Shown here in pieces: positions 43,456-53,096 of a DNA stretch of 64,000 nucleotides. The notes under the pieces are model-generated. The model saw only the letters and a list, made by a program, of their open reading frames with translations. It was not told where the DNA came from and ran no database searches. The translations under genes and the position numbers were made by a program. Position 1 is the stretch's first letter; every line of letters begins with the position of its first letter. The DNA comes from Pseudoalteromonas xiamenensis. Lineage in GTDB: Bacteria > Pseudomonadota > Gammaproteobacteria > Enterobacterales > Alteromonadaceae. Location: positions 124,001 to 188,000 of the forward strand of contig NZ_CP099918.1 in assembly GCF_030994125.1 (NCBI RefSeq), in the 5' to 3' direction.

Positions 43456-45387
43456 ATGAATATTTCGCGTCAACAGTGTTTATTCTCCGTCAAAGTCTAT
43501 ATTTCGGCAATGCTCGCCTATCTTATGGCAGTCGAGTTGGGATTAGCCAACCCTTATTGGGCGATGGTCACCTGCTGCGTGCTCAGTAATCCGCTGTCTG
43601 CCGTCGTTCGTGCCAAAGCCACTTACCGATTTGCAGGCACACTTTTCGCTGGATTCATTTCCTTGTTACTCTGCGCTTTGTTAGTGAACGAACCGCTCAT
43701 TTTGGTGATGGTCACCGGTTTGGTTTCTTCCGCGATTCTGGCGTTATCTTATGCCGATAGAACCCCAAGGGCTTACAGTCTGCAACTGGCTGGCGTAACG
43801 ATTATGCTGGTTCTGGTGGCCTATCTTGATCAGCCAGAGAGTATGTTTACCATGGTAGTGACACGAGTGGTCGAAATTTGCATTGGCATTCTGTCTGTCA
43901 CCTTTGTTGATGCTTTGATTTTTCCAGAGACCACGCAAACGATGCTTCAATTGCGAGTCGATAACTGGATAAGTGATCTCAAAGCATGGCGTGATGATTG
44001 TCTAACTGGAATTGCAGATCAAACCACAGAACGGGATCGACTGGCCTTGCTTGCCGACGTGTCATCGCTGTCTCAGTTAGTTTCGACCATGAAACTAGAC
44101 CATGCTGTCGATCGACAAACTCGCCAAGCTATGATTGCTCTGCAAAGACAGATCATGGCGATGATTCCGAGCTTGTCAGCGCTGGGGCATGCCATTCATA
44201 GCTTGTCGCCAGAGACTCGTGGTCGCCTGTCGCCCAGTGTTGAAAGCTGGAAAGCAAACAACGAGGTCATGCAGCCCATTGTGATACCGAAAGCGGTTTA
44301 CCAACTCGCGTCGCCTTGGGAAAAACTGGTTCTTGAACGCGTGCAGCGACTACTCAATCAGCACCTCTCCGACTGGGCATCGGTTACGGCGTTTCAACAC
44401 TTTTTGGCTGGAAAACCGACACACGTTTGTAGGCACCACGCAGCTATCAAGGCCAAGGCATTTCCACTGCCGCCCGATACCGGATTAATGCTGCGCATGT
44501 TTGTAGGGATTTTGCTGTCCTACTCGCTGCTCAGCACGTTCTGGTACTTCACCGGATGGAACCAAGGCCCCAATATGGTCTTGTTGGGTGTCGTCGCCAT
44601 TAGCTTTTTTGGCGGGGGCGATGAACCTGGCATGGCAATCATGCACTTTGGACGCTTTGCCTTTATATCGACTTTAACGGCATTTATTTTGGGGTATGTT
44701 TTGTTGCCTCTGGCTAATAGCCAAACTAGCTTTCTGCTTATCATGGCGGCATTTATGTTGCCAATGGGAATTTGGGCCTCGAAGAATCCATTAGCGATGT
44801 TGGTATTGGCTTTAAGTCTAAGTAACGTCAACTTCCAGAATCATTACTCCCCATTCACTATCGGGTTCTTTTTGGAAAGTGCCATAGCGATGTTGGTGGG
44901 CGTATTTGTGGCATTCATTGCTATTGCCTTGTCTCGACGTTGGGGCGCGCAACATGCTCTACAACACTTGCTAAAACGCGAACATCAGGATCAGCAAACA
45001 TTGGTTCACACATTTGATGATGCTGCAATTGAAACCTACGCGACGCGTTCTTTAGACCGAATGGCGTTGCAAGTCTCAAGACTAGGGGCAGCGCTTGGCA
45101 AAGAGAGCCTTATTCTGCTTAATCACCTGAAAGCCAACATCACGATGGCCAAGTTGAGACAGTTGAGCGACTTTCACCCAATGTCGTCAACTCTTCAACC
45201 GCTATTAGAAGTGCTCAGTCTACAAGACTATCACCCTGAGCATTCAGCCGAAGAACATCTCCGTCTCCTCGATCACATTCTCGAACGAGCTAACAACGAA
45301 CACCAAACGGACGTAGTCCAACTATTAACTGGATTAAGAATGGCGCTTTATCCAACTGCACCGGATTGGACTCCTTTGTATGCTTAG
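43456..45387 (+). CDS. FUSC-family efflux pump, AaeB-like
   Basis: A 643-residue inner-membrane exporter of the aromatic acid exporter (FUSC) family. Two membrane blocks of five to six helices each (~10-165 and ~345-500) flank large cytoplasmic regions, the standard AaeB layout. LANPYWAMVTCCVLSNPLSAVVRAKA-type sequence after the first helix and the second-half NQGPNMVLLGVVAISFFGG are characteristic. It overlaps a DUF1656 gene by eight bases, followed by an HlyD-type adaptor, giving the conserved AaeB-AaeX-AaeA set. It may export products or substrates of the SDR clusters immediately upstream. Confidence 0.88.
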   Translation: MNISRQQCLFSVKVYISAMLAYLMAVELGLANPYWAMVTCCVLSNPLSAVVRAKATYRFAGTLFAGFISLLLCALLVNEPLILVMVTGLVSSAILALSYADRTPRAYSLQLAGVTIMLVLVAYLDQPESMFTMVVTRVVEICIGILSVTFVDALIFPETTQTMLQLRVDNWISDLKAWRDDCLTGIADQTTERDRLALLADVSSLSQLVSTMKLDHAVDRQTRQAMIALQRQIMAMIPSLSALGHAIHSLSPETRGRLSPSVESWKANNEVMQPIVIPKAVYQLASPWEKLVLERVQRLLNQHLSDWASVTAFQHFLAGKPTHVCRHHAAIKAKAFPLPPDTGLMLRMFVGILLSYSLLSTFWYFTGWNQGPNMVLLGVVAISFFGGGDEPGMAIMHFGRFAFISTLTAFILGYVLLPLANSQTSFLLIMAAFMLPMGIWASKNPLAMLVLALSLSNVNFQNHYSPFTIGFFLESAIAMLVGVFVAFIAIALSRRWGAQHALQHLLKREHQDQQTLVHTFDDAAIETYATRSLDRMALQVSRLGAALGKESLILLNHLKANITMAKLRQLSDFHPMSSTLQPLLEVLSLQDYHPEHSAEEHLRLLDHILERANNEHQTDVVQLLTGLRMALYPTAPDWTPLYA

Positions 45388-45610
45388 CGAACTTGATATT
45401 CTTGGGATATACATTTCACCACTGCTGATGTGCATAGTGTTGGCCTTCTTTCTTCGCATACTCCTATCGAGCCTTCTCGTCAAAGTCGGAGTGTATAGGC
45501 TGATCGCACAAAGACCCATTTTCGATTCCGCTTTATATATTTCGCTCGTCGGTTTGCTCTTCCATCTGTTTGCGATCATTACCACACCAATAGGTCACTC
45601 ATTATCATGA
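45380..45610 (+). CDS. DUF1656 small membrane protein, AaeX-like
   Basis: A 76-residue protein with two membrane segments (~10-32 and ~50-68) and the start SELDILGIYISPLL, typical of DUF1656 proteins that accompany AaeB-type pumps. It overlaps the pump gene by eight bases (ATGCTTAG) and the adaptor gene by four (ATGA), so the three are translationally coupled. Exact role in the pump is unknown. Confidence 0.85.
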   Translation: MLSELDILGIYISPLLMCIVLAFFLRILLSSLLVKVGVYRLIAQRPIFDSALYISLVGLLFHLFAIITTPIGHSLS

Positions 45611-46482
45611 TAAAACATAAAGTTTTTTCGAGTTTAAAAATTCTGATAACAATAAGTTCAGTGTTGCTTGCGAGTTATGTTGTATGGAATCTTTATACTT
45701 ACTACCACTATGCGCCACAAACTCGTGACGGAAGAATTCGTGCAGATATCGTGGCGCTTGCGGCTGATATTTCAGGCACTGTCGACACAGTCCACGTTCA
45801 CGATAACCAGACAGTACGAAAAGGTACGCTGCTATTTAGCTTGGACAAAAAGCGCTTGAAAAGTGAAATAAAACAAGCTGAAGCGATGGTAAAACAAGCT
45901 GAAGTGATACTTCAGGCGGCGGACAGAGAATACAAACGTTATCTACGATTGAACAGTGCCGTTTCGGAGCAGCTACTGGAAGACAAACATGACGAACGTA
46001 TATTGGCTCAAGCTAGCTTGGAGAAGTGTCTAGCTGATCTTGAATTGGTGGAGATCAACCTGAGCCGAGCCGACATCTACTCACCAGTCGATGGCGTGAT
46101 CACCAACTTTTCACTGAGACCAGGCTCCTTTGCTGCTGCAGGCGTACCTGTTATGGCACTTATTGATCTAAACAGTTTTTATGTCTCTGGCTATTTTGAA
46201 GAAACCAAACTGAGTCGAATTCAAAATGGTGCTGCTGCTACGATCTTTGTAATGGGTGAAAGTCAACCAATATATGGTCATGTTGAAGGGTTATCGGCAG
46301 GCATAAATGACCGTGAGAGAACCACTGCTACTGGTACCTTGTTAGCCAATGTGAACTCGACATTCAGTTGGATACGTCTGGCTCAGCGCATTCCCGTTCG
46401 CATCAAAATCGATATTATGCCAAAAGAGTTCGCGTTGATTGCTGGGCGCACGGTTTCTGTTTCTTTAGAAGAATCTCACTAA
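45607..46482 (+). CDS. HlyD-family adaptor, AaeA-like
   Basis: A 291-residue periplasmic adaptor anchored by one helix at ~11-28. The lipoyl half-motifs are IVALAADISGTVDTVHVHDNQTV-type at ~47-70 and ADIYSPVDGVITNFSLRPGSFAAAG at ~155-180; the short helical hairpin lies between, with two KQAEAMVKQAEV-like repeats. FYVSGYFEETKLSRIQ marks the beta-barrel domain. It completes the AaeXAB-like exporter with an outer-membrane channel encoded elsewhere. Coupled to the DUF1656 gene through ATGA. Confidence 0.88.
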   Translation: MIKHKVFSSLKILITISSVLLASYVVWNLYTYYHYAPQTRDGRIRADIVALAADISGTVDTVHVHDNQTVRKGTLLFSLDKKRLKSEIKQAEAMVKQAEVILQAADREYKRYLRLNSAVSEQLLEDKHDERILAQASLEKCLADLELVEINLSRADIYSPVDGVITNFSLRPGSFAAAGVPVMALIDLNSFYVSGYFEETKLSRIQNGAAATIFVMGESQPIYGHVEGLSAGINDRERTTATGTLLANVNSTFSWIRLAQRIPVRIKIDIMPKEFALIAGRTVSVSLEESH

Positions 46483-46547
46483 ATAACAATGTTCCTGAGC
46501 TGCTAAAGGAGCCTATACGCAAACAGCATATCGCACAATGACCATCG

Positions 46548-46853
46548 CTAATCCACTTCAACAGTCACGCGACAGTCAATATGTTTGAGCATTTGATTGA
46601 GCTGATTTGGCGCGCTGAATGCGTTAATCGAGTGGTTATGTTGCACGTTGAGCAAAATTTCACATTGTTCAATTTGTACATGTTGCCTAACTATAAACAT
46701 GTTGATGTCATCCATCGAATACACCGTCAATGGGGCTTTGCCACTATACGCTAAATCTGGCTGTACTTGGCATTGTGCGTCTTGTACTTCTTTTGTGAAG
46801 GTAAGGGCTTGTAACTTAGTTAAACCACTGACTCGAAAGTAGACTGTTAGCAT
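46548..46853 (-). CDS. Small protein of unknown function
   Basis: A 101-residue protein that I do not recognise. It looks cytoplasmic and beta/alpha mixed (LTVYFRVSGLTKLQALTF, PLTVYSMDDINMFIVRQHV, CRVTVEVD), with three cysteines. It is convergent with the efflux adaptor gene and precedes the chemoreceptor gene, which is transcribed in the same direction from further right. Its start has no strong ribosome binding site, so it is supported mainly by composition and by filling the gap. Confidence 0.5.
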   Translation of the reverse strand: MLTVYFRVSGLTKLQALTFTKEVQDAQCQVQPDLAYSGKAPLTVYSMDDINMFIVRQHVQIEQCEILLNVQHNHSINAFSAPNQLNQMLKHIDCRVTVEVD

Positions 46854-46943
46854 GTGTCGATTTTAATCGTTAAAAATAGGCATTATAGTTAAGCCCAGCA
46901 TTGAATAGCAATGGCGCTTTAGCACACGCCAAAAAACTCATTT

Positions 46944-48629
46944 CTACAATTTAAACTTCGCTACTTTGCTTTGAAGTGTGCTCGCGAGCGCGGCAAGTTC
47001 TTGACTCGCGATGGCATTTTGTCGCGAACTTTCTGACACCGTTTTAATACTGCTATTGAATTCATTTATATTCCTAGAAATGTCGGCCGCAACCGTCGTT
47101 TGTTCTTCCGTAGCAGTAGAAACCTGAATGTTCATATCTGCAATCGTCGTAATGGAATACGATATTTCTTCAATCGCACTTTGAGACTCTTCCGAATGTT
47201 TCACACTCGTCGATGCACATTGCTGTGCTTTCTCCATACTACCAACTGCGGTTTTTGACGCCTGCTGCAACCGCAAAATCATATCACTGATACGTTCAGT
47301 TGCTTGTTGAGTGTTATGGGCTAACTGCCTTACTTCGTCTGCAACAACAGCAAATCCACGACCCGAATCCCCCGCTCGCGCAGCTTCAATTGCCGCATTC
47401 AACGCAAGTAAATTCGTTTGTTCAGCCACCCCTTGGATCATTTGAACAACGGAATTAATTTCATTGGCTTGCTCGCTCAAATTCACTATAACTTGAGTGC
47501 TTTCATCAATCACTTTGTTGAGTGTTTGAATGGAGTCAATATTCGCGGCAATTTTACCAATGCCAGCTTTAGCGGCGACGTCGGAATCGGTTGCTTTTCC
47601 GGCGGTTAACTCTGCATTGTTGGCAACTTCCTGAATTGCTGCACTCATTTGTGTGACGGCTGTGGCTATCATTTCAGTTTGTTGCTGCTGATCACTCGCC
47701 GTATTCGCAACCTGATTTGAAATAACCTGCATTTCTTCCGCTGCAGACCCCAATGTCATTGAAGCACCATTCACCTCTTTTAGAATCGTTCTAAATGCAC
47801 AGAGCATGTCGTTAACACTCGATGCAGTTTCTGCAATTTCATCACTGCCCACCACTTCGGAGTCTTTTCGTAAATCCGCTTCACTCGCAATATGCGAAAC
47901 GGTACGTTGCAACGCGCGCAGCGGTCGAAATATTGATCGATAGATCAATGTTGCACCTAAAATTAAAATGCCAATCATCGCCGCCATTGTTACAATCAGT
48001 AGCATGCGAGTTTCTTTTGCTTTCGCATCCGCCTCATTACGAAAACGGCCTGATTCATCCAATTGCAGATTAATTAAAGCCTCTAAACTGCCTGAAAAAG
48101 GGTCCATGAACGCATACAATTTAGGCACAAATTCATCATTACTCATTTGCTTCAGCTGCCCACTGCCGAGCTGTTGTTTCATCACCTGAATTTCGGTATT
48201 CGCCTTTTTCATTAGTCTATCGCTGATATCAACCAGTCGAGCTTCTTCACTCGTCAATTTGGTTTGTTTATATTGCCCCCAAACTTTTTCAGCATTTGTC
48301 ATTGCATCATCTATTTGCCCTTTTAGGTTCTCAGCGGTTAATTGCGAAGCTCGATATTTATGAAAGCTATCGACTATCTGCACCGCGTAAACATCAGAGA
48401 CGGCCTTTATTTGTTTTAATGGAATAACCCTATCTTCATAAAGACTATCAATTCCGTTTACTAATCCAGACATAATTTTCAATGAAAAAAGGGTGGTAAA
48501 TACTAGAGCAATCAAGGGAACAGCAGCGAGTATGATGAGTCGGTTACGAACAGAAATTGAATTAAGCATATCTTTTAAACGACAAAGCATTGTTTTATTA
48601 AAGCGTACAATCAGCCTTTCATTTGTCAA
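46944..48629 (-). CDS. Methyl-accepting chemotaxis protein
   Basis: A 561-residue chemoreceptor. Helix TM1 ([21 protein letters not shown]) is at ~30-50, a four-helix-bundle periplasmic sensor domain fills ~55-205, TM2 ([21 protein letters not shown]) is at ~208-228, HAMP follows to ~285, and the signalling domain with the conserved hairpin [20 protein letters not shown] and [14 protein letters not shown] is at ~395-430. The ligand is unknown. In-frame ATGs at 48590 and 48569 are alternative starts; the latter begins directly before the basic region ahead of TM1. No pentapeptide CheR tether is present at the C-terminus. Confidence 0.9.
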   Translation of the reverse strand: MTNERLIVRFNKTMLCRLKDMLNSISVRNRLIILAAVPLIALVFTTLFSLKIMSGLVNGIDSLYEDRVIPLKQIKAVSDVYAVQIVDSFHKYRASQLTAENLKGQIDDAMTNAEKVWGQYKQTKLTSEEARLVDISDRLMKKANTEIQVMKQQLGSGQLKQMSNDEFVPKLYAFMDPFSGSLEALINLQLDESGRFRNEADAKAKETRMLLIVTMAAMIGILILGATLIYRSIFRPLRALQRTVSHIASEADLRKDSEVVGSDEIAETASSVNDMLCAFRTILKEVNGASMTLGSAAEEMQVISNQVANTASDQQQQTEMIATAVTQMSAAIQEVANNAELTAGKATDSDVAAKAGIGKIAANIDSIQTLNKVIDESTQVIVNLSEQANEINSVVQMIQGVAEQTNLLALNAAIEAARAGDSGRGFAVVADEVRQLAHNTQQATERISDMILRLQQASKTAVGSMEKAQQCASTSVKHSEESQSAIEEISYSITTIADMNIQVSTATEEQTTVAADISRNINEFNSSIKTVSESSRQNAIASQELAALASTLQSKVAKFKL

Positions 48630-48711
48630 AATTTTGCCTGAGATTCAAACCAAAAGCCTATAGGTGCAATTTAAATAGGAAGAAAGAACTAGATTCACCA
48701 TTCCCATAAAT

Positions 48712-48740
48712 AAAAAAACCACCTTTTTAAGGTGGTTTTC
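48712..48740 (-). terminator. Rho-independent terminator of the bacterioferritin operon
   Basis: Read on the minus strand: stem AAAACCACCTT / AAGGTGGTTTT with a three-base loop followed by a run of seven T. It lies 28 bases after the second bfr stop. Confidence 0.85.
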
Positions 48741-48767
48741 CGAACCGATACAAACAACATCGAGCGG

Positions 48768-49250
48768 TTATTCATGCCCTTGTGCCATCTGACTCTGAAT
48801 GTAATTTGGCAGCCCCATGAGTTTTATCATATTAATATGCTGCTCTAACCAATAGATGTGATCCATTTCGGTGTCATCAAGCAGGGTTTGCAGGATTTCA
48901 CGGCTCACGTAATCTTGTGCCTTTTCGCATTCCGCAATGACTTTTTTCAAATGCGCAGCAACTTCACGCTCAGCGTTCAAATCGTTTGCCAACATTTCTT
49001 CTACATTACTGCCAACATGAATTGCCTTTCTGGATGCCGTATCCGGTACACCTTCCAGAAATAAAATTCGCTCAATAATTCTCTTGGCGTGGTCTAATTC
49101 TTCTTCGTATTCGTGCGCGAGTTTGTGGTGCAGTTGCTCAATGCCCCAGTCCTCATACATTTTGCTGTGGGCAAGGTATTGATCCATTGAGGTGAGTTCA
49201 AGCGTAAGTTGCACGTTCAATAAGTCGATAATAGTCTGATTACCTTGCAT
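48768..49250 (-). CDS. bfr: Bacterioferritin, ferroxidase-type subunit
   Basis: A 160-residue bacterioferritin subunit. Counting as in E. coli Bfr, the ferroxidase ligands Glu18, Glu51, His54 and Glu94 are present, with Glu128 and His131 (TEMDHIYWLE, a one-residue insertion) at the last pair. Position 52, normally the heme-ligand Met, is Leu. It should therefore oxidise iron but not bind heme between like subunits. It follows the heme-type subunit gene after three bases, so the two probably co-assemble into a mixed 24-mer as known for two-gene bacterioferritins of Neisseria-type bacteria. Confidence 0.9.
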   Translation of the reverse strand: MQGNQTIIDLLNVQLTLELTSMDQYLAHSKMYEDWGIEQLHHKLAHEYEEELDHAKRIIERILFLEGVPDTASRKAIHVGSNVEEMLANDLNAEREVAAHLKKVIAECEKAQDYVSREILQTLLDDTEMDHIYWLEQHINMIKLMGLPNYIQSQMAQGHE

Positions 49251-49253
49251 AAG

Positions 49254-49724
49254 TTAGTCCTCTAGCATGGATTGCAGATAGTTTTGGATACCTATGTTTA
49301 GAATGAGCGATTGCTGCGTTTCTATCCAGTCTACATATTCTTCTTCGTATTCCAGAATGTCGGTCAACAGATCTCGGCTTACATAGTCCTGTTCTTTTTC
49401 ACACAAGGCGATAGCGGCTCGAAGTGCCGGTAGTTGGTCCATTTCAAACATTAAATCACAACTGAGCATTTCTTCGGTATGCTCCCCGATCCGCAGTTTT
49501 TCGAGGTGTTGTAAATTAGGTAATCCTTCTAAAAAAAGGATCCGTTCAATTAAATCATCAGCCTGTTTCATGTCCTTGATGGACTTCTTATACGCTTTCT
49601 CATTTAATTCTTCTAATCCCCAATTTTTAAACATACGAGCATGTAAAAAGAATTGGTTAATCGACGTAAGTTCGAGCGTAAGTATGCGGTTTAACTCGAC
49701 TAACACTTGTTTGTTCCCTTGCAT
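49254..49724 (-). CDS. bfr: Bacterioferritin, heme-type subunit
   Basis: A 156-residue bacterioferritin from ATG 49724 (MQGNKQVLVELN), the usual family start; a longer reading from 49754 adds ten non-family residues. Met52, the heme ligand, is present (IKDMKQAD), but the ferroxidase centre is broken: position 51 is Asp, position 54 is Gln rather than His, and position 130 is Tyr rather than His (EYEEEYVDW), while Glu18, Glu94 and Glu127 remain. It is complementary to the neighbouring subunit. First gene of the pair; it stores and releases iron in the cytoplasm. Confidence 0.9.
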   Translation of the reverse strand: MQGNKQVLVELNRILTLELTSINQFFLHARMFKNWGLEELNEKAYKKSIKDMKQADDLIERILFLEGLPNLQHLEKLRIGEHTEEMLSCDLMFEMDQLPALRAAIALCEKEQDYVSRDLLTDILEYEEEYVDWIETQQSLILNIGIQNYLQSMLED

Positions 49725-49906
49725 AAATCCCCCAAATTGACAGACAGGCGCCACTTAACCCTAGCCTATTTTATGGGCAAATCAAGAACGAAATGAACCT
49801 AACAGATTTTAAATATACTCTTTTAAAATAAAGGACTTATAACATAATTAAGAGTGATTTAGATTCCCGTTTTAGTCAAGCTGATAAGCCATTGTAACCA
49901 CAGTGT

Positions 49907-51472
49907 TTAAAGTGACTTTTTCACCGAGATATTTAACCGTTTAGCTAAGCGTACGAGGTTTGCTCTATCTACATCCAGTAGCCTCGCCGCTTTTGCCCAG
50001 TTAAACGCGGCTTGTGTCAATGTGGTTGTAATAAGCGCTCGCTGGAAATCATCCGTTGCCGACTTTAGCGGTACACTCGTTTGAGTCGGCGTCAATGTCG
50101 TTATCGAATCTGAGTGTGTACCAAGCTCACAATGTGCTAGTGACAGTTTGACCATAGTGCTTTGCCATTCATCATGCTTTGCTTTGAGTGCAGTTCGGCT
50201 CAAAATATGTTCGAGTTCGCGCACATTTCCTGGCCAATCATAACTTTCTAGTCGTGACATTAATGGCGGCGTAATAACTAATTGCTCAACATTGAGTTTT
50301 TTCCTCAATTGTTCGAGGAAAAAACCACAGAGTAACGTAACATCGCTCATGCGACTGCGAAGTGGCGGCACTTGAATAGGGTAAACACTTAAACGATGAT
50401 ATAAATCTGCACGAAAACGACCTTCCGCAACTTCATGTTGTAGATCACGATTCGTGGCCGCAACGATTCGCACATTCACAACGTGCGTGTCATCTGCCCC
50501 GACTGGCTGAATTTCACCACTTTGAAGTACCCTTAATAACTTACTTTGCAAAGACAAAGGCAGTTCGCCAATTTCGTCTAAAAAGATAGTTCCTCCATCC
50601 GCTAAGAGGAACTTACCTTCTCGGTGCTTATCTGCACCTGTAAACGCCCCTTTTCGATGACCAAAGAACTCACTCTCTGCGAGCCCTTCAGGTAACGATG
50701 CACAGTTAACTTGTACGTAGGGATTATCCGCACGATTGGATTGCTGATGAATGTGCCGAGCGACAAGTTCTTTACCTGTACCTGTTTCACCCGTAATTAA
50801 AACGCTAAGATCTGAACTCGCCACCAGCCGGATTTCTTGTTTTAACTTTTGCATGAGCGGGTGTTCGCCAATAATCGCATGACTGGCTTGTGTCATTGCA
50901 TGCACTACAGCGCTTTGATGTTTTGCACTCGTCGCTAATTGCACATGATTGAGCACGGTGCTAAGTGCGTTACTAATCGTGGCGGTGATCATGTCGAGCA
51001 TGCTGTCAGGGTAATGCTCAAACGCGCTCGGGTCTAAACTATCAAAGGTCAGCACACCCAGTACCTTGTCTTGCTGTTTAAGCGCTATCCCCATGCAAGC
51101 GTGAACAGGAATATCACCATGACTTGCCAACAATAAACCATCATAGGGATCTGGTAGCGTGCTTTCATGGTCAAATCGCACCACGTGATCCGCGTTTAAA
51201 ATAGTCTCTAGGCGTGGATGTTCGCTAATTAGAAAACGTCTTCCCAAACATTCAGGCAGTAGACCATGCACAGCAATGGGTGAGAGTTTTCCTTGGTCAA
51301 ACAACAACATTGCCAAAGCATCGGCATCAAGCACGCTAAATAGTGATTTCAATACCACTTGCCCAAATTCAGTGAGGTTGTGTTCAACCTGATCACGATT
51401 AGATAAACGTGCAACGTGTTGATGTATTTCCAAACTGAATGTCAGTAATCGAGATAACTGCGCTTGATTCAT
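49907..51472 (-). CDS. norR: NorR, nitric-oxide-responsive sigma-54 activator
   Basis: A 521-residue enhancer-binding protein. Residues ~20-185 form the GAF sensor whose mononuclear iron binds NO; the [15 protein letters not shown] and [13 protein letters not shown] segments match NorR's iron-ligand region. Residues ~200-430 are the AAA+ domain with Walker A GETGTGKE (228-235), the sigma-54 contact GAFTGA (275-280) and Walker B GGTIFLDE (293-300). Residues ~475-515 are a Fis-type helix-turn-helix. It is divergent from the nnrS-hmp unit, and NorR-type sites plus a sigma-54 promoter lie between, so it activates NO detoxification. Confidence 0.92.
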   Translation of the reverse strand: MNQAQLSRLLTFSLEIHQHVARLSNRDQVEHNLTEFGQVVLKSLFSVLDADALAMLLFDQGKLSPIAVHGLLPECLGRRFLISEHPRLETILNADHVVRFDHESTLPDPYDGLLLASHGDIPVHACMGIALKQQDKVLGVLTFDSLDPSAFEHYPDSMLDMITATISNALSTVLNHVQLATSAKHQSAVVHAMTQASHAIIGEHPLMQKLKQEIRLVASSDLSVLITGETGTGKELVARHIHQQSNRADNPYVQVNCASLPEGLAESEFFGHRKGAFTGADKHREGKFLLADGGTIFLDEIGELPLSLQSKLLRVLQSGEIQPVGADDTHVVNVRIVAATNRDLQHEVAEGRFRADLYHRLSVYPIQVPPLRSRMSDVTLLCGFFLEQLRKKLNVEQLVITPPLMSRLESYDWPGNVRELEHILSRTALKAKHDEWQSTMVKLSLAHCELGTHSDSITTLTPTQTSVPLKSATDDFQRALITTTLTQAAFNWAKAARLLDVDRANLVRLAKRLNISVKKSL

Positions 51473-51527
51473 GTCATTTTGACCGCTTTAGATGATTTAT
51501 ACCTATCGCATAATAGGTCATATTGAC
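51473..51527. promoter_or_regulatory. norR: Two NorR-binding sites
   Basis: Perfect copies of the NorR site GTCA-N3-TGAC occur at 51473-51483 and 51517-51527, with centres 44 bp apart. The first abuts the norR start codon, giving possible autorepression; both lie upstream of the sigma-54 promoter at 51581. Confidence 0.8.
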
Positions 51528-51580
51528 ACCTTTATCAAATACACATGATTCAACCCATTGTAATTTATTGATTTATTTTT

Positions 51581-51596
51581 TGGCACGCCTTTCGCT
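51581..51596 (+). promoter_or_regulatory. Sigma-54 promoter of the nnrS-hmp unit
   Basis: TGGCAC-N5-TCGCT has the invariant GG and GC dinucleotides ten bases apart (consensus TGGCAC-N5-TTGCW, one mismatch). It is 38 bases upstream of the first start codon and about 55 bases downstream of the NorR sites. Confidence 0.8.
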
Positions 51597-51633
51597 AATA
51601 CATAACCATTCATTCGTTGTGTTTAGGTGGCTT

Positions 51634-51858
51634 ATGCAATTACCCAATTCGCTATTAACTTTTGCAAATCTATGCCTTTGTGTCTTCACTTTGTTGTTTT
51701 GTATCACCGTGATGTTGTCCTATCCGTTAGCAAACTTTCTTTCTATGCAATCACAGATTGCAGCACACATTGCCACGATAATCGTTGCTGCATTAATTAA
51801 AATCAGTTACGTCGTGCGCTGCGTTTGCCAGTACCAACTCGGTTTGGAGGTACGTTAA
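51634..51858 (+). CDS. Small membrane protein at the head of the NO-detoxification operon
   Basis: A 74-residue protein from ATG 51634, which follows TAGGTGG; a longer reading from 51523 would start upstream of the sigma-54 promoter and is rejected. Two hydrophobic segments (FANLCLCVFTLLFCITVML at ~10-28 and IAAHIATIIVAALIKISYVV at ~41-60) are followed by a short polar tail with two cysteines (VRCVCQYQ). No family is recognised with certainty. Its stop overlaps the nnrS start (TAATG), so it is translationally coupled to nnrS and may work with it in the membrane. Confidence 0.75.
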   Translation: MQLPNSLLTFANLCLCVFTLLFCITVMLSYPLANFLSMQSQIAAHIATIIVAALIKISYVVRCVCQYQLGLEVR

Positions 51859-53075
51859 TGCGCCCAATTAATTTAGTTGAACCCATCGATACAAATGTAC
51901 CTTGGTTTCATGTTCATCGTTGGCCTGTGTTTAATTTGGGTTTTCGAAGTCTTTTTCTTGCGGGAGGTTTGTGGGCTGCCTCTAGTATGCTGGTTTGGCT
52001 GCTCATCTTATCAGGACACTATGCTTGGCAAGCTGTATTTCCAGCTACTCTGTGGCACGCCCATGAAATGATTTTTGGTTTTGCCGGTGTGATTGCAGTC
52101 GGCTTTCTGCTTACAGCTTCTCAGAACTGGACTGGCGCAACGACATTAAATGGCCTGCCGCTTTGTTTGCTCACGTGTATCTGGGCTGTCACCCGTATTT
52201 TGCTGCTCGTAAGTCCGGACCCTATTTTGATGGCGCTCGCTGGTCAAAGTGCCTTTTGGTTGTTTGCCATTTGCCACTTTAGTTTAGTGTTGCTTTCGAC
52301 TAACTCGAAGAACAACTACATTTTCATTTATGTACTAAGTGGGATTTGTATCGCAAACATCAGTTTTCTACTGTTAATTGCATTTGACGCACATTCACTT
52401 GCTGCCACGTTTACTCAAATCGCAGTATTGATGTTTACCCTTCTCATCGGGCTTATCGGCGGTCGCGTAATTCCTTTTTTTACGGCTCGGGGCTTGTCAT
52501 TGAAAGACCAAGTCAGAACACCAAAAGTAGATACGTTATTGTTGTTCGCTTCCACGATTGGTTTGGTTGGTTTTGTGACGGCCAATGTGTTCTCCGGCCC
52601 ATTGAATCCTGGGTATTTGATTTTAGTTGCAGCGCTGCTACACCTTTTTCGGGCGTTCAAATGGTTTAACGTTGGTGTGTTTAACGTTCCTCTGCTCTGG
52701 TCTCTGCATGCAGCTTATCTTGCAACAAGCTTCGGACTGCTTTGGTTTGCCTTGACGTTTATTTTTATATTGCCGCATGGCAAAGATGCACTTCATCTAA
52801 TCACGGTTGGCGGGATTGGACTGATGATCCTTGCCATGATGGCACGAGTAGCTTTAGGCCATACATCAAGACCATTAAAACCTCATTGGCTTATCAATCT
52901 CGCGTTTGCGGTTTGCTTAGTTGCCGCAGTTATCCGTGCACTCGGCCCACTTTTCATTTTCCCTCATGTTGCTTGGCTTATCAGTGGCACGCTGTGGGTC
53001 AGTTCATTTATTTGTTTTGTCTGGGTTTACTTCCCAATTCTTACTCGCCCTCGCATTGATGGGCGTCGTGGTTAA
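51858..53075 (+). CDS. nnrS: NnrS family membrane protein
   Basis: A 405-residue integral membrane protein with about twelve helices; ATG 51858 has GGAGG seven bases upstream and overlaps the preceding stop. The family signature FNLGFRSLFLAGGLWAA near the N-terminus, LWHAHEMIFGFAGVIAVGFLLTA at ~74-96 (conserved His residues that bind heme/copper) and later GLIGGRVIPFFTARGL and GHTSRPL are all present. NnrS relieves nitrosative stress, by an incompletely known mechanism. It lies between a small membrane protein and hmp in a NorR-controlled operon. Confidence 0.92.
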   Translation: MRPINLVEPIDTNVPWFHVHRWPVFNLGFRSLFLAGGLWAASSMLVWLLILSGHYAWQAVFPATLWHAHEMIFGFAGVIAVGFLLTASQNWTGATTLNGLPLCLLTCIWAVTRILLLVSPDPILMALAGQSAFWLFAICHFSLVLLSTNSKNNYIFIYVLSGICIANISFLLLIAFDAHSLAATFTQIAVLMFTLLIGLIGGRVIPFFTARGLSLKDQVRTPKVDTLLLFASTIGLVGFVTANVFSGPLNPGYLILVAALLHLFRAFKWFNVGVFNVPLLWSLHAAYLATSFGLLWFALTFIFILPHGKDALHLITVGGIGLMILAMMARVALGHTSRPLKPHWLINLAFAVCLVAAVIRALGPLFIFPHVAWLISGTLWVSSFICFVWVYFPILTRPRIDGRRG

Positions 53076-53096
53076 TTATATTTCTCTGGAGTTTAT

